Position numbers and translations under genes: made by a program. This document shows, piece by piece, positions 35,015-43,650 of a stretch of 64,000 nt of DNA; the stretch's first letter is position 1, and every line of letters starts with the position of its first letter. A model generated the notes under the pieces. It had not been told where the DNA came from, did not search any database, and saw only the letters and a program-made list of their open reading frames with translations. This DNA comes from an uncultured Saprospiraceae bacterium. GTDB taxonomy: Bacteria > Bacteroidota > Bacteroidia > Chitinophagales > Saprospiraceae. Location of the stretch: the NCBI GenBank assembly GCA_938015435.1, contig CALLPN010000020.1, forward strand, positions 1 through 64,000. Reading direction: 5' to 3'.

Positions 35015-37459
35015 ATGAAGCTATCAAGAAATTGGTTATCGAGATACATAGATCTACCTATGTCAGACGACAAGCTGTCGGAAATACTGACGATTGTAGG
35101 TCTAGAGGTGGAAGGCATGGAGCAAATAGAATCTGTGAAAGGAGGTTTAGCAGGGATAGTAGTAGGTCACGTCCTAACTTGTGGTAAGCATCCTGGAGCT
35201 GATAAACTCTCGGTAACAACTGTGGATCTCGGTAATGGAGAAGAGCCAGTACAGATTGTTTGTGGTGCGCCTAATGTAGCAGCTGGAATCAAAGTATTGG
35301 TAGCGACTGTAGGAACAACTCTATATGATGAAGATGGAAAATCATTCAAAATAAAGAAAGGAAAGATAAGAGGGGAAGTATCTCTAGGGATGATCTGTGC
35401 AGAAGACGAATTAGGTTTGGGTCAAAGTCATGATGGTATCATGATCTTACCGGAAGATGTGACAGCGGGTACGCTAGGGTCTGATTATATTAACCTTGAT
35501 AATGATACGGTATACGATATCGGATTGACACCTAACAGATCTGATGCTACGTTCCATGTGGGATGTGCTAGAGATCTTGCGGCATACCTTACTTTCCATT
35601 CAGGAGAAGCTGTAGATGTCAAGATGCCTGATTCTTCAGCTTTTAAGACAGAAAATACTACATTAGAATTTGATGTAGAGGTAGAAGATAAGGAAGCTTG
35701 TCCAAGATATAGCGGAGTAACGATATCAGGAGTAACTATGGGTCCATCTCCGGATTGGATGCAGAAGTATCTCAACGCTGTAGATGTTAGACCGATTAAT
35801 GTAATTGTAGATATTACGAATTTTGTATTGCATGAGATGGGTCAACCATTGCATGCATTTGATGCAGATAAGATTCCGTCAAAGAAGATAGTAGTCAAAA
35901 AATTAGCAGAAGGAACAGAGTTTAACGCGCTAGATGAGACGACTCGTAAGCTGAATGCAGACGATCTGATGATCTGTGATGCTGATGGTAATGGGCTTTG
36001 TATAGCAGGTGTATTCGGAGGGATGGACTCTGGAGTGACAGATGTTACTGCTAATATATTTTTAGAGTCAGCACACTTTAATGCAGGAAATATCAGACGT
36101 ACAAGTACAAGACATTTGCTAAGAACAGATGCCGCTAAGGTATACGAGAAAGGTAGTGATCCTAACGTAACGGTAGCAGCCCTTAAGAGAGCTGCGCAAC
36201 TTATGGTTGAGTTGGCTGGCGGAACGGTTACATCAGAAATAATAGATGTATATCCTGCTGAAATAAAACCTGTTGAGATTCATCTTCAGTATCAAAAGGT
36301 GACAGATATGTTTGGTGTAGAGATCTCTAATGATGAGATACATGCCATACTTAGGGCGATGAATATGGAAATTTCTTTGGTTGGAGATAGTAGTATTAAA
36401 GTAAAAGTGCCAACAGATAAGGCAGACGTAACTAGAGATGTTGATTTAGTAGAAGAGCTCATGCGTATCTATGGATTCAATAAGATTCCGATTCCTACTA
36501 AAGTCCAGAGTACCATATCATATAAGGAGCATCCTGACCGAGTAGCAGTACGTAATTTACTGTCAAACCACTTAGCGGCACAAGGATTCTATGAAATGAT
36601 GGGATTGTCATTGATAGAGTCTAAGCATTACTCTGATCAGACGGAGATCGATAATTCAGAGTTTGTTTATATCAATAACACATCTAATATTCATCTTGAT
36701 ATCATGCGTCCAGAGATGATGCGAAGCGGATTATTGTCAGTGTTGCATAATCACAACAGACAGCAGTTAGATGTAAGATTATTTGAATTAGGAAAGTCGT
36801 ATAGAGCGGTAGAAGATGATTTTGAAGAGACGGAGCATCTTACTTTATTTATGAGTGGAAAGAGATATGGCGAGTCTTGGATGGCTAATGCCAAGGAGTC
36901 TGTAGATTATTATGATATCAAGAGATACGTGCATAGTGTATGTTCTAGATTAGGCATCCAGAAGTATCAAGTGAGTGAAATCGAAAAAGATAGCAGGTTC
37001 CAATATGGATTATCTTATCATAGAGGAAAAGATGAGATTGTAAGGTTTGGAGCGGTACAAGGCGATATAGCAGATAAAATGGGTCTAAAGTCGGATACTT
37101 ATTATGCAGAATTCCATATGGATATGATTATCAAAGCATTGGCTAAAGATATCAAAGTCGTAGAGCCAAGTAAATTTCCTAATTCGCGAAGAGATCTAGC
37201 AGTAGTGGTAGATAAGAGTGTAGGATTTGCAGATTTAGAAAAAATGGCAAGAAGTGCGGACAAAAAGCTGCTCAAAGAAATCAATCTCTTCGATGTATAC
37301 ATTGACGAGGAGCGTTTGGGTAAAGACAAAAAGTCATATGCTATCAGCTATATGTTTGAGGATGCTACAAAGACACTCAAGGATAAAGATGTGGACAAGA
37401 TCATGAATAAGATCATGGGCGGATACGAACACCAGTTAGGGGCTGAGATCAGGAAATAG
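35015..37459 (+). CDS. pheT: Phenylalanine-tRNA ligase beta subunit
   Basis: PheT binds PheS to form the heterotetramer that charges tRNA-Phe. The 814 residues show the bacterial domain order. First is a tRNA-binding/OB domain at about 44-155 (GIVVGHVLTCGKHPGADKL, then VCGAPNVAAG). B3/4 follows with the editing pocket, then B5 with TRDVDLVEELMRIYGFNKIP, and finally a C-terminal ferredoxin-like anticodon-binding domain (SKFPNSRRDLAVVVDKSV). pheS is not in the window. It is followed by the coiled-coil gene, zapA and rny. Confidence 0.97.
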   Translation: MKLSRNWLSRYIDLPMSDDKLSEILTIVGLEVEGMEQIESVKGGLAGIVVGHVLTCGKHPGADKLSVTTVDLGNGEEPVQIVCGAPNVAAGIKVLVATVGTTLYDEDGKSFKIKKGKIRGEVSLGMICAEDELGLGQSHDGIMILPEDVTAGTLGSDYINLDNDTVYDIGLTPNRSDATFHVGCARDLAAYLTFHSGEAVDVKMPDSSAFKTENTTLEFDVEVEDKEACPRYSGVTISGVTMGPSPDWMQKYLNAVDVRPINVIVDITNFVLHEMGQPLHAFDADKIPSKKIVVKKLAEGTEFNALDETTRKLNADDLMICDADGNGLCIAGVFGGMDSGVTDVTANIFLESAHFNAGNIRRTSTRHLLRTDAAKVYEKGSDPNVTVAALKRAAQLMVELAGGTVTSEIIDVYPAEIKPVEIHLQYQKVTDMFGVEISNDEIHAILRAMNMEISLVGDSSIKVKVPTDKADVTRDVDLVEELMRIYGFNKIPIPTKVQSTISYKEHPDRVAVRNLLSNHLAAQGFYEMMGLSLIESKHYSDQTEIDNSEFVYINNTSNIHLDIMRPEMMRSGLLSVLHNHNRQQLDVRLFELGKSYRAVEDDFEETEHLTLFMSGKRYGESWMANAKESVDYYDIKRYVHSVCSRLGIQKYQVSEIEKDSRFQYGLSYHRGKDEIVRFGAVQGDIADKMGLKSDTYYAEFHMDMIIKALAKDIKVVEPSKFPNSRRDLAVVVDKSVGFADLEKMARSADKKLLKEINLFDVYIDEERLGKDKKSYAISYMFEDATKTLKDKDVDKIMNKIMGGYEHQLGAEIRK

Positions 37460-37578
37460 AGGTTAAATTTCACTTTTATAGTGTCTGATGCACCTTTATA
37501 ATTCAATTTAGTTTTTAAGGTAAATACATTATAACATATTATAATATATGACTTTACTGATAATAAGCCGAAAAGCTA

Positions 37579-37586
37579 TATATTTG
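37579..37586 (+). promoter_or_regulatory. -7 box directly before the coiled-coil gene
   Basis: TATATTTG is a perfect TAnnTTTG match and ends 4 nt before the ATG at 37591. If active, the transcript would start at or within a few bases of the start codon, giving a leaderless mRNA. It is the same octamer as in the tRNA-Val promoter. Confidence 0.45.
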
Positions 37587-37590
37587 AAGT

Positions 37591-37875
37591 ATGCAATCTA
37601 TCCAAAACAGATTAGATTTGCTACAAAGCAAACTCTCTAAACTCGTCCAAAAGATGGAGGAGCAGAAGCTTGCATTGGAAAAGATACAAAACGAAAACAA
37701 TAGACTAAAGACCTCGCTGACGGAGAAAGAAGAAGAAATCAATCAGTGGAAGTCTAAAGTAGATAGTGCAATAGAATCTTCTCATAATGAGGAGGATCAA
37801 CAGATGATAAAGGCAAAAATCGAGGGATACGTCGAAGAAATAGACGAATGTATATCCCTTATAAAAGCCATGTAA
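37591..37875 (+). CDS. Small coiled-coil protein upstream of zapA
   Basis: The 94-residue product is almost entirely heptad-like (LDLLQSKLSKLVQKMEEQKLALEKIQ, then RLKTSLTEKEEEINQWKSKV), a soluble coiled coil in the style of ZapB. The ending EEIDECISLIKAM is amphipathic. It overlaps the frame leading into zapA, whose ATG lies 5 nt past its stop. The pairing with zapA suggests a division-linked role, but sequence alone does not prove it is ZapB. Confidence 0.72.
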   Translation: MQSIQNRLDLLQSKLSKLVQKMEEQKLALEKIQNENNRLKTSLTEKEEEINQWKSKVDSAIESSHNEEDQQMIKAKIEGYVEEIDECISLIKAM

Positions 37876-37880
37876 GCGAT

Positions 37881-38168
37881 ATGGATAACGCTCAAAAAAA
37901 AATCAATGTAGTGGTAGCTGGAAGATCATTTCCGGTGAAAGTCACAGAAGAGGAAGAGAAATCCGTACGTAATATAGAAAAGGATATAAATAGTCAAGTC
38001 CGAGAGTTTCAGCAAAAATATACTGATAAGGACAAACTAGATCTAGTAATAATGGTGCTGCTTACTAAAGCATTTGAATTAGATAAAATCCAATCTCTGG
38101 AGGATGACATCAGTCAAGCCCATGCACAAATCGATACTTTAGAATCCACATTAGACCCATTAATATAG
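37881..38168 (+). CDS. zapA: Cell division protein ZapA
   Basis: ZapA bundles FtsZ protofilaments at the Z ring. The 95-residue product has the family core: INVVVAGRSFPVKVTEEEEKSVRNIEKDIN, then FQQKYTDKDKLDLVIMVLLTKAFELDK, and a C-terminal coiled coil for dimerisation. The frame starts at 37848, but ATG 37881 gives the normal N terminus. It sits between the coiled-coil gene and rny, an arrangement common in Bacteroidota. Confidence 0.9.
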   Translation: MDNAQKKINVVVAGRSFPVKVTEEEEKSVRNIEKDINSQVREFQQKYTDKDKLDLVIMVLLTKAFELDKIQSLEDDISQAHAQIDTLESTLDPLI

Positions 38169-38298
38169 GTCGATTCATTTTTCCATTTCTTACGGTACAT
38201 AGGTTATACGTCGACTTTCTAAGTCAACTGTATGATTATATTGATCATCTTGATGTAAGGAAAGTATTTATTAATAATACCAAAATCAAATAAAAGAG

Positions 38299-39957
38299 AT
38301 GGAATTAATCATCGGAGCTGCGGCAGCAGTATTAGGCCTTGTCATAGGCTACTTCGCTAAATCATCCTCAGTAGGAGGAGCAGCTCAAAAAGAAATAGAA
38401 GCCGCTAATGCTAAAGCGGATCTAACTATTAAAGAAGCTGAAAAGACAGCTTCAAGAAAATTGGAAGATGCAACTTCTAAAGCTGGATTGATAGTAGAAA
38501 AAGCTGAGCAGAAAAATGAAGCTATTAAGCAAAAGAAGATCCAAGAGGCCAGATCAAAATTCAGCAAACTCAAATCCGAATATGAATCCTATAAAGGGGA
38601 GCATAAGGTAGAGATGAAAGAACGGGAGGTACAAGTAGTAGGAAAAGAGAAAGACTTACAGATCAAAATGGATCAATTCTCAACTAAAGAAGAAGCAGTA
38701 GAGAATAGAGAAATAGAGGTAAAGACAATTAAAGAGAATCTCGAAAAGCAACTTAAAATAATAGCTCGTAAGAAAGAAGAGCTTGAAAATGCAAATGAGA
38801 AGCATATCAAAGCATTAGAGACTGTATCAAGATTAAGTGAGTCAGAAGCTAAAGAGCAACTACTAGAAGCGGTAAGAGCTAAGGCAGCTACTGAAGCAAT
38901 GAGCATCGAAAAAAGAGCAGTAGAAGAGGCTAAAGCCAATGCTAGCAAAGAAGCTAAAAAAATAGTGATACACGCGATACAAAGATCATGTGCAGAGTAC
39001 ACTATTGAGAATACCGTATCAGTATTTAACCTTGATTCTGATGATATCAAAGGACAGATTATTGGTAGAGAAGGTCGTAACATCCGTGCCTTAGAGGCGG
39101 CTACAGGAGCAGAAATAGTAGTAGATGATACTCCAGAAGCGATTATCATATCTAGTTTTGATCCTATCCGTAGAGAAGTATGTAGACTATCACTTAAGAG
39201 ATTAGTAGCTGATGGGCGTATCCACCCTGCAAAAATTGAAGAGGTAGTAGAAAAAACACGTAAGCAATTAGAACAACGTATCGTAGAGATCGGAGAACGA
39301 ACAGTGATAGATTTAGATATACATGGTCTAGATCCATATCTAGTCCGTATGGTAGGTCGAATGAGATTTAGATCATCATATGGTCAGAATCTATTGAAGC
39401 ACAGTATAGAGACAGCGACACTATGTGGAACAATGTGTGCAGAGTTAGGAATGACACCTAAGCAGATTAAAATGGCTAAGAGAGCTGGTCTTCTTCACGA
39501 TATTGGTAAAGTAGCAGAAGATGAGTCAGAATTATCTCACGCACTGCTAGGTATGGAGATGTGTAAAAAATACAACGAACATGAAGTGATACTTAATGCA
39601 GTTGGTGCTCACCATGATGAAATGGAAATGAACAACATTATCTCTCCTATCGTACAAGCATGTGATGCGATATCTGGTGCAAGACCCGGAGCACGTAGAG
39701 AGATACTTGAAAGTTATTTAAAGCGTATCGGAGAGCTAGAGGAGATCGCTATGAATCACGAAGGTGTAGAAAAAGCATACGCAATACAAGCAGGAAGAGA
39801 ATTGCGTGTAATCGTAGAAAGTGATAAAGTGAGCGATCAATACGCTGACGATTTAGCATTTATGATATCACAGAAAATCGAGCAAGAGATGCAGTATCCT
39901 GGTCAAGTAAAAGTGACTGTGATCCGTGAAAAGAGAGCAACTGCTGTAGCGAGATAA
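38299..39957 (+). CDS. rny: Ribonuclease Y
   Basis: RNase Y is a membrane-anchored endonuclease that starts mRNA decay. The 552 residues have one N-terminal transmembrane segment (IIGAAAAVLGLVIGYFA), then a long charged coiled coil to about residue 225. A KH domain with GQIIGREGRNIRALE follows, then an HD domain with H400-D401 in RAGLLHDIGK and a later AHHDEMEM. Length and order are standard. A long inverted repeat follows the gene. Confidence 0.96.
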   Translation: MELIIGAAAAVLGLVIGYFAKSSSVGGAAQKEIEAANAKADLTIKEAEKTASRKLEDATSKAGLIVEKAEQKNEAIKQKKIQEARSKFSKLKSEYESYKGEHKVEMKEREVQVVGKEKDLQIKMDQFSTKEEAVENREIEVKTIKENLEKQLKIIARKKEELENANEKHIKALETVSRLSESEAKEQLLEAVRAKAATEAMSIEKRAVEEAKANASKEAKKIVIHAIQRSCAEYTIENTVSVFNLDSDDIKGQIIGREGRNIRALEAATGAEIVVDDTPEAIIISSFDPIRREVCRLSLKRLVADGRIHPAKIEEVVEKTRKQLEQRIVEIGERTVIDLDIHGLDPYLVRMVGRMRFRSSYGQNLLKHSIETATLCGTMCAELGMTPKQIKMAKRAGLLHDIGKVAEDESELSHALLGMEMCKKYNEHEVILNAVGAHHDEMEMNNIISPIVQACDAISGARPGARREILESYLKRIGELEEIAMNHEGVEKAYAIQAGRELRVIVESDKVSDQYADDLAFMISQKIEQEMQYPGQVKVTVIREKRATAVAR

Positions 39958-40002
39958 ATTGATTATAGATCAATTTATAAATTCTAAAGTTTTAAAAATT
40001 CC

Positions 40003-40061
40003 AAATTCCAAATTGTGATGGTGCTAGCACTATCAACCATTGGAGTTTGGAATTTCTTTTT
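40003..40061 (+). terminator. Intrinsic terminator after rny
   Basis: Arms aaattccaaa (40003-40012) and tttggaattt (40046-40055) are perfectly complementary, enclose a further palindrome (gtgctagcac), and are followed by a T-rich tail. It lies 46 nt after the rny stop codon. Confidence 0.75.
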
Positions 40062-40121
40062 AGTGCACGTTTAGCTTTGGAGTTTTATTTTTTTGAATTT
40101 TTACGAAAGTATTTTCGTCCT

Positions 40122-40742
40122 ATGATTGAATTTTTGAAATCACTTTTTCGTTCTACTCCTGAAGAAACTTATGATCCTATGAAATACCTTATAGTTGGTC
40201 TTGGCAACATTGGTTCTAAATATGATGATACTCGTCATAATATAGGCTTTGACGTCGTAGACATGATGGCAAAAGATGGTGAAGCGTCTTGGAAGCAAGA
40301 GACATTGGGTGATATTGCTGAAATAAAGCATAAAGGCCGAACTCTAGTATTGCTTAAGCCATCAACCTTTATGAATCTCAGTGGTAAAGCAGTAAAATAC
40401 TGGATGGAGAAAAAGAAAATTCCTGTAGAAAACATGCTTGTTGTTGTTGACGAACTTCAATTAGATCTCGGTGTTATTAGACTCAAAGCTAAAGGAAGTG
40501 ATGGAGGACATAATGGACTCAAAGATATTGCTGAAAAGTTGGCCTCGACAAAGTATTCAAGACTACGTGTAGGTATTGGTAAAGACTTTCGTAGAGGTCA
40601 ACAAGTAGAATATGTATTAGGTAAGTGGGATGCGAAGGAGAAAGATGAGCTTATCGAAATTATCCCTAAGGCTTGTGAGGCAGCAAAAAGCTTTGCGGCA
40701 GTAGGCTTGAAGTTTACAATGGAGAATTTTAATAAAAAATAG
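40122..40742 (+). CDS. pth: Peptidyl-tRNA hydrolase
   Basis: Pth frees tRNA from peptidyl-tRNA dropped by ribosomes. The core begins at KYLIVGLGNIGSKYDDTRHNIGFDVVD, which includes the catalytic-site Asn and His. It continues with LLKPSTFMNLSGKAV, VVDELQLDLG and GSDGGHNGLKDI. The frame opens at 40047; ATG 40122 gives a short extension (MIEFLKSLFRSTPEE) before the core, as often seen in Bacteroidota, while ATG 40179 would give the bare core. It follows the rny terminator and is followed by a repeat region. Confidence 0.94.
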   Translation: MIEFLKSLFRSTPEETYDPMKYLIVGLGNIGSKYDDTRHNIGFDVVDMMAKDGEASWKQETLGDIAEIKHKGRTLVLLKPSTFMNLSGKAVKYWMEKKKIPVENMLVVVDELQLDLGVIRLKAKGSDGGHNGLKDIAEKLASTKYSRLRVGIGKDFRRGQQVEYVLGKWDAKEKDELIEIIPKACEAAKSFAAVGLKFTMENFNKK

Positions 40743-40825
40743 ATTAGGTCTGGCTTGCTTCTAAAAGTCGTCGTTAATGGATGCCATTCATTGACAAGTG
40801 ATTGCACAATAATTTTCTTAGGCCT

Positions 40826-41105
40826 TATAAATTATAGAGCCAACTTGTTTTTAGAAAAACACTGTCTGTCTCCACAGTCCGCGCGTTTGCTACGCAAGCC
40901 GTTTGTTTTTGTTAATTTCTCATCTATAAAATTTGTAGAGCCAACGTGTTTTTAGAAAAACACTGTCTGTCTCCACAGTCCGCGCGTTTGCTACGCAAGC
41001 CGTTTTGATTTTTGTTAATTTCTCATCTATAAAATTTGTAGAGCCAACGTGTTTTTAGAAAAACACTGTCTGTCTCCACAGTCCGCGCGTTTGCTACGCA
41101 AGCCG
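40826..41105 (+). repeat. Tandem repeat of about 102 bp, nearly three copies
   Basis: Copies are 40826-40924, 40925-41027 and a truncated third 41028-41105; the first two units measure 99 and 103 nt and are almost identical. Each holds three inverted repeats: gtgtttttagaaaaacac (one mismatch in copy 1), actgt-ctgtctcc-acagt, and ttgc-tac-gcaa. The G+C-rich core (gtccgcgcg) stands out from the AT-rich surroundings. No reading frame is conserved across copies. The array lies between pth and a leftward gene remnant and has the look of a structured non-coding element. Confidence 0.85.
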
Positions 41106-41120
41106 CGCTATAAAAAGAAA

Positions 41121-41148
41121 AACCATCTTACAGTGATGTAAGATGGTT
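41121..41148 (-). terminator. Perfect 12-bp hairpin, terminator on the minus strand
   Basis: aaccatcttaca and tgtaagatggtt form a perfect 12-bp stem with loop gtga. On the minus strand a T-rich tail (tttttcttttta) follows, on the plus strand only a weak one. It should end leftward transcription from the small gene at 41192-41472. Confidence 0.85.
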
Positions 41149-41191
41149 ATTTCTAAAGGTGCACTTGGGCGATCAACTATTAAAATAGAAT

Positions 41192-41472
41192 CTATCCAGG
41201 GTAGCTGATCAAAATAAAACTGAGTAATGCCCCTAGCAAGCCAATGGCAAGCCAAAGTCTACTATCCGCTAGCAGACTGTTGTCGTCTCTGTGCAACATG
41301 AAATTGAGTTTTGGTATTGGTTGAGGAATGCTTCCAATCCTCGTAAAAAAGTTTCGTCGTCTTTTGTAATGAGTAAAGTACTAGACAAACCGTGAACAGT
41401 CACCTTACTAACTACAACATACCATATGCCAATAGCATACCATGAGAAATAATCCTTATGTGTCCTGTACAC
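41192..41472 (-). pseudogene. Possible frameshifted gene for a small membrane protein
   Basis: Two protein-like frames overlap here on the minus strand. The first (GTG at 41472 down to 41269) reads YRTHKDYFSWYAIGIWY and later TKDDETFLRGLEAFL, then decays. The second frame, shifted by one base, continues PIPKLNFMLHRDDNSLLADS and a transmembrane stretch LAIGLLGALLSFILISYPG, ending at 41192. A strong minus-strand terminator follows. Together they look like one protein of about 90 residues broken by a frameshift near 41320. Separately, ATG 41299 would encode a 35-residue membrane peptide. No family is recognised. Confidence 0.4.
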
Positions 41473-41486
41473 CTCTACACCTACTT

Positions 41487-41938
41487 AGTTTTGGGGTAAT
41501 TGATCTATAAGTTTTATAGTTGTAGTATTTATTCTTATCTATCAATGTGTTGTATATGGTAACTTATTACATATATGTCAAAGTATGATTTTTGTTCATT
41601 TGTTATTTACCAAAAATTTGTTCAAAGGGTAGTGGGTGATATATATAAGGATTTTATCAATTGATTCTTTTTCGAGAATTCTTTGAATAGTTTGCGCTCA
41701 ATTAGTGGCGTTAGGCAGCGAAATAAAGAGCCTACCTACTTTAAGAATCGAAAAGACTAGAAACGTAACTTGATCGCGATATGTCGTCTTTACTTAATTG
41801 TGCGATAATTAAAGTTGATTATTTCACCTAAAATCTATTCTACAAAATTATGTTATTACATTTAGCTAATAAACATTTAGAATATGGTCAATGGACTCTA
41901 TTTATAGATATTAAATGCACCTAGATAATTTGTTAGTT
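41487..41938. other. Gene-free spacer
   Basis: About 450 AT-rich nt with no supported gene. Short minus-strand frames just right of 41486 (ending LIDQLPQN at a TAA) could be decayed upstream sequence of the neighbouring remnant. No promoter box or terminator stands out before the T9SS cargo gene. Confidence 0.4.
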
Positions 41939-43366
41939 ATGAAAAAGTTTATCCTCTTACTAGTATTGATATGCACACAATTTTTGCCTGCGTTGGAAGC
42001 GCAAGAATTCATCCATTTGGACATCGTTAATAATAATTCTAATTCGGTAAATCACCTTATTGATTGTGACGACGTTTATTGTTTCATTGCGTTATACGAA
42101 TACTCAGATCAATATAGATCCACGTCAATTGTGAGAATGAATCATGCAGGAACGGAATTGGGAAGGCTATCGGATATTTCGTTTAATGAATTTGACATTC
42201 AATTTATAAGTCAATTAAATGTAACGGACGATGAAATAATTGTTTTCGCGAATGCTAATATTTCTGGGGATTCAAAATTTATAACCTTCTCGATTTCAAA
42301 GGCATTTGATTCTTATACACTTATCGATCAGATAGATTTAGGAAATAAGTATTTGGCAACTGAGGGTTTTATGTTTGATATGGAGACTAATTCTTATGAG
42401 ACTTTTGGGATTACACGATCTAATAATAATAGTCTATTACTTGATAACTTCTACCTTAATGTAGGAAGTGACGGAAACATAAACACATTTCTAGAGATAG
42501 ATATTTATGATGACGTAAGTATTATTACTGCATTTTCAAGGATTGATGACGAATATAATTATATCACGTTTGATAATTCTAATTCTATTATCCTGGATAG
42601 TGAATTTAATATTGTTTCAGATGGAATTCAAGAATACTCTTTTGATTTAGAATCGTCTTTTAATTCGTTTTTGGTTAGATCTTATTTTGCTTCAGCCTAT
42701 GATGACAAGTTAGTAATAGTTGGCACAGGAGCGAATAACACAGAATATGCTTCTGCTATTTCTATTGTCGATTTATCTAATGATACTATAGTATTGGATA
42801 CAGTGATGGCGATAATGGATGAAGGGGTTTCAGAAAGGATCTTGTCGGTGAATGCTAAATTAGACAAGGATAATAATTTGATTACGTCTTCTGTTGGATA
42901 CTACGATGGATCATTAGCTATTGATGAGAACACGTTGTATATTGATAAATTTGATAGTCAGCTTCAAGAGGTCTGGTCTTTGGATATCACTACTGAATAT
43001 GAGTTAGTCTCATATCAGATACATGTGAGTGATAATTCCACTATTTATATCGGAGGGAGCTACCGAGGAGTTGAACAAATTGGAATCAGAAACAATTTTT
43101 TAATTATAATATCTAATCAAGGTGATATTATTTCTTCTAATTTAAATATAGATGTATTAGATCAAGTATCAGTTTACCCGAATCCAACTAGTGGCGAACT
43201 TCATATCAAAGGAGTAAGTAATCCTAACGCTCCGTATAAACTATATAATACAAACGGAGTAATAGTTGATGATGGAAAATTGAATGAAATTTCATTAAGA
43301 AATATTTCAAAAGGAATCTATACTTTATGTTTTGATGGTATATCTAAGCGAATTGTTTTACAATAA
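41939..43366 (+). CDS. Secreted protein with T9SS C-terminal sorting domain
   Basis: The 475-residue product has a signal peptide (FILLLVLICTQFLPALEAQ) and a beta-rich body without a family I recognise, perhaps a propeller given its repeated strand patterns and many Asn/Asp turns. Residues about 410-475 are a T9SS type A sorting domain: VSVYPNPTSGELHIKG, LYNTNGV, and the ending ISKGIYTLCFDGISKRIVLQ. It should be exported and anchored or released at the cell surface. It appears to be a single-gene unit. Confidence 0.8.
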   Translation: MKKFILLLVLICTQFLPALEAQEFIHLDIVNNNSNSVNHLIDCDDVYCFIALYEYSDQYRSTSIVRMNHAGTELGRLSDISFNEFDIQFISQLNVTDDEIIVFANANISGDSKFITFSISKAFDSYTLIDQIDLGNKYLATEGFMFDMETNSYETFGITRSNNNSLLLDNFYLNVGSDGNINTFLEIDIYDDVSIITAFSRIDDEYNYITFDNSNSIILDSEFNIVSDGIQEYSFDLESSFNSFLVRSYFASAYDDKLVIVGTGANNTEYASAISIVDLSNDTIVLDTVMAIMDEGVSERILSVNAKLDKDNNLITSSVGYYDGSLAIDENTLYIDKFDSQLQEVWSLDITTEYELVSYQIHVSDNSTIYIGGSYRGVEQIGIRNNFLIIISNQGDIISSNLNIDVLDQVSVYPNPTSGELHIKGVSNPNAPYKLYNTNGVIVDDGKLNEISLRNISKGIYTLCFDGISKRIVLQ

Positions 43367-43650
43367 CATTTTTAAATTTGATTCTCAAAATTATTGATCC
43401 TCTGGCAATGCTATTTTAATTCAGATTTTTATAAAAACGATAATTTATTTTCGAATTACTAAAGTCAATCGGATTGGGGATTTGAATGTCCAAGGGTCCG
43501 CTGGATTACTTTAGTCTGCTACTTTATTTTTTATTCCTTAGCAACCTATTTTGAATTGTTTCCGTATAGGAAGTTGTACCTGATCTGCAATAGTCAATCA
43601 GGTCAATGAATACGAAATATATTTATTCAAAACAGAAAATATTAGGGATT

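Noticed and set aside
38169-38298. 6S RNA gene between zapA and rny
   Set aside because: The position recalls zapA-ssrS in other bacteria, but the gap is only 130 nt and shows just one small hairpin, not a long 6S-like stem with a central bubble.
38673-39149. 158-codon minus-strand frame inside rny
   Set aside because: Ser/Leu/Ala-rich antisense of the RNase Y coiled coil; an ordinary shadow of a Glu/Lys-rich gene.
40826-41105. CRISPR array
   Set aside because: Units are about 102 nt and almost identical throughout, with no short repeat/variable spacer pattern and no cas genes in the window.
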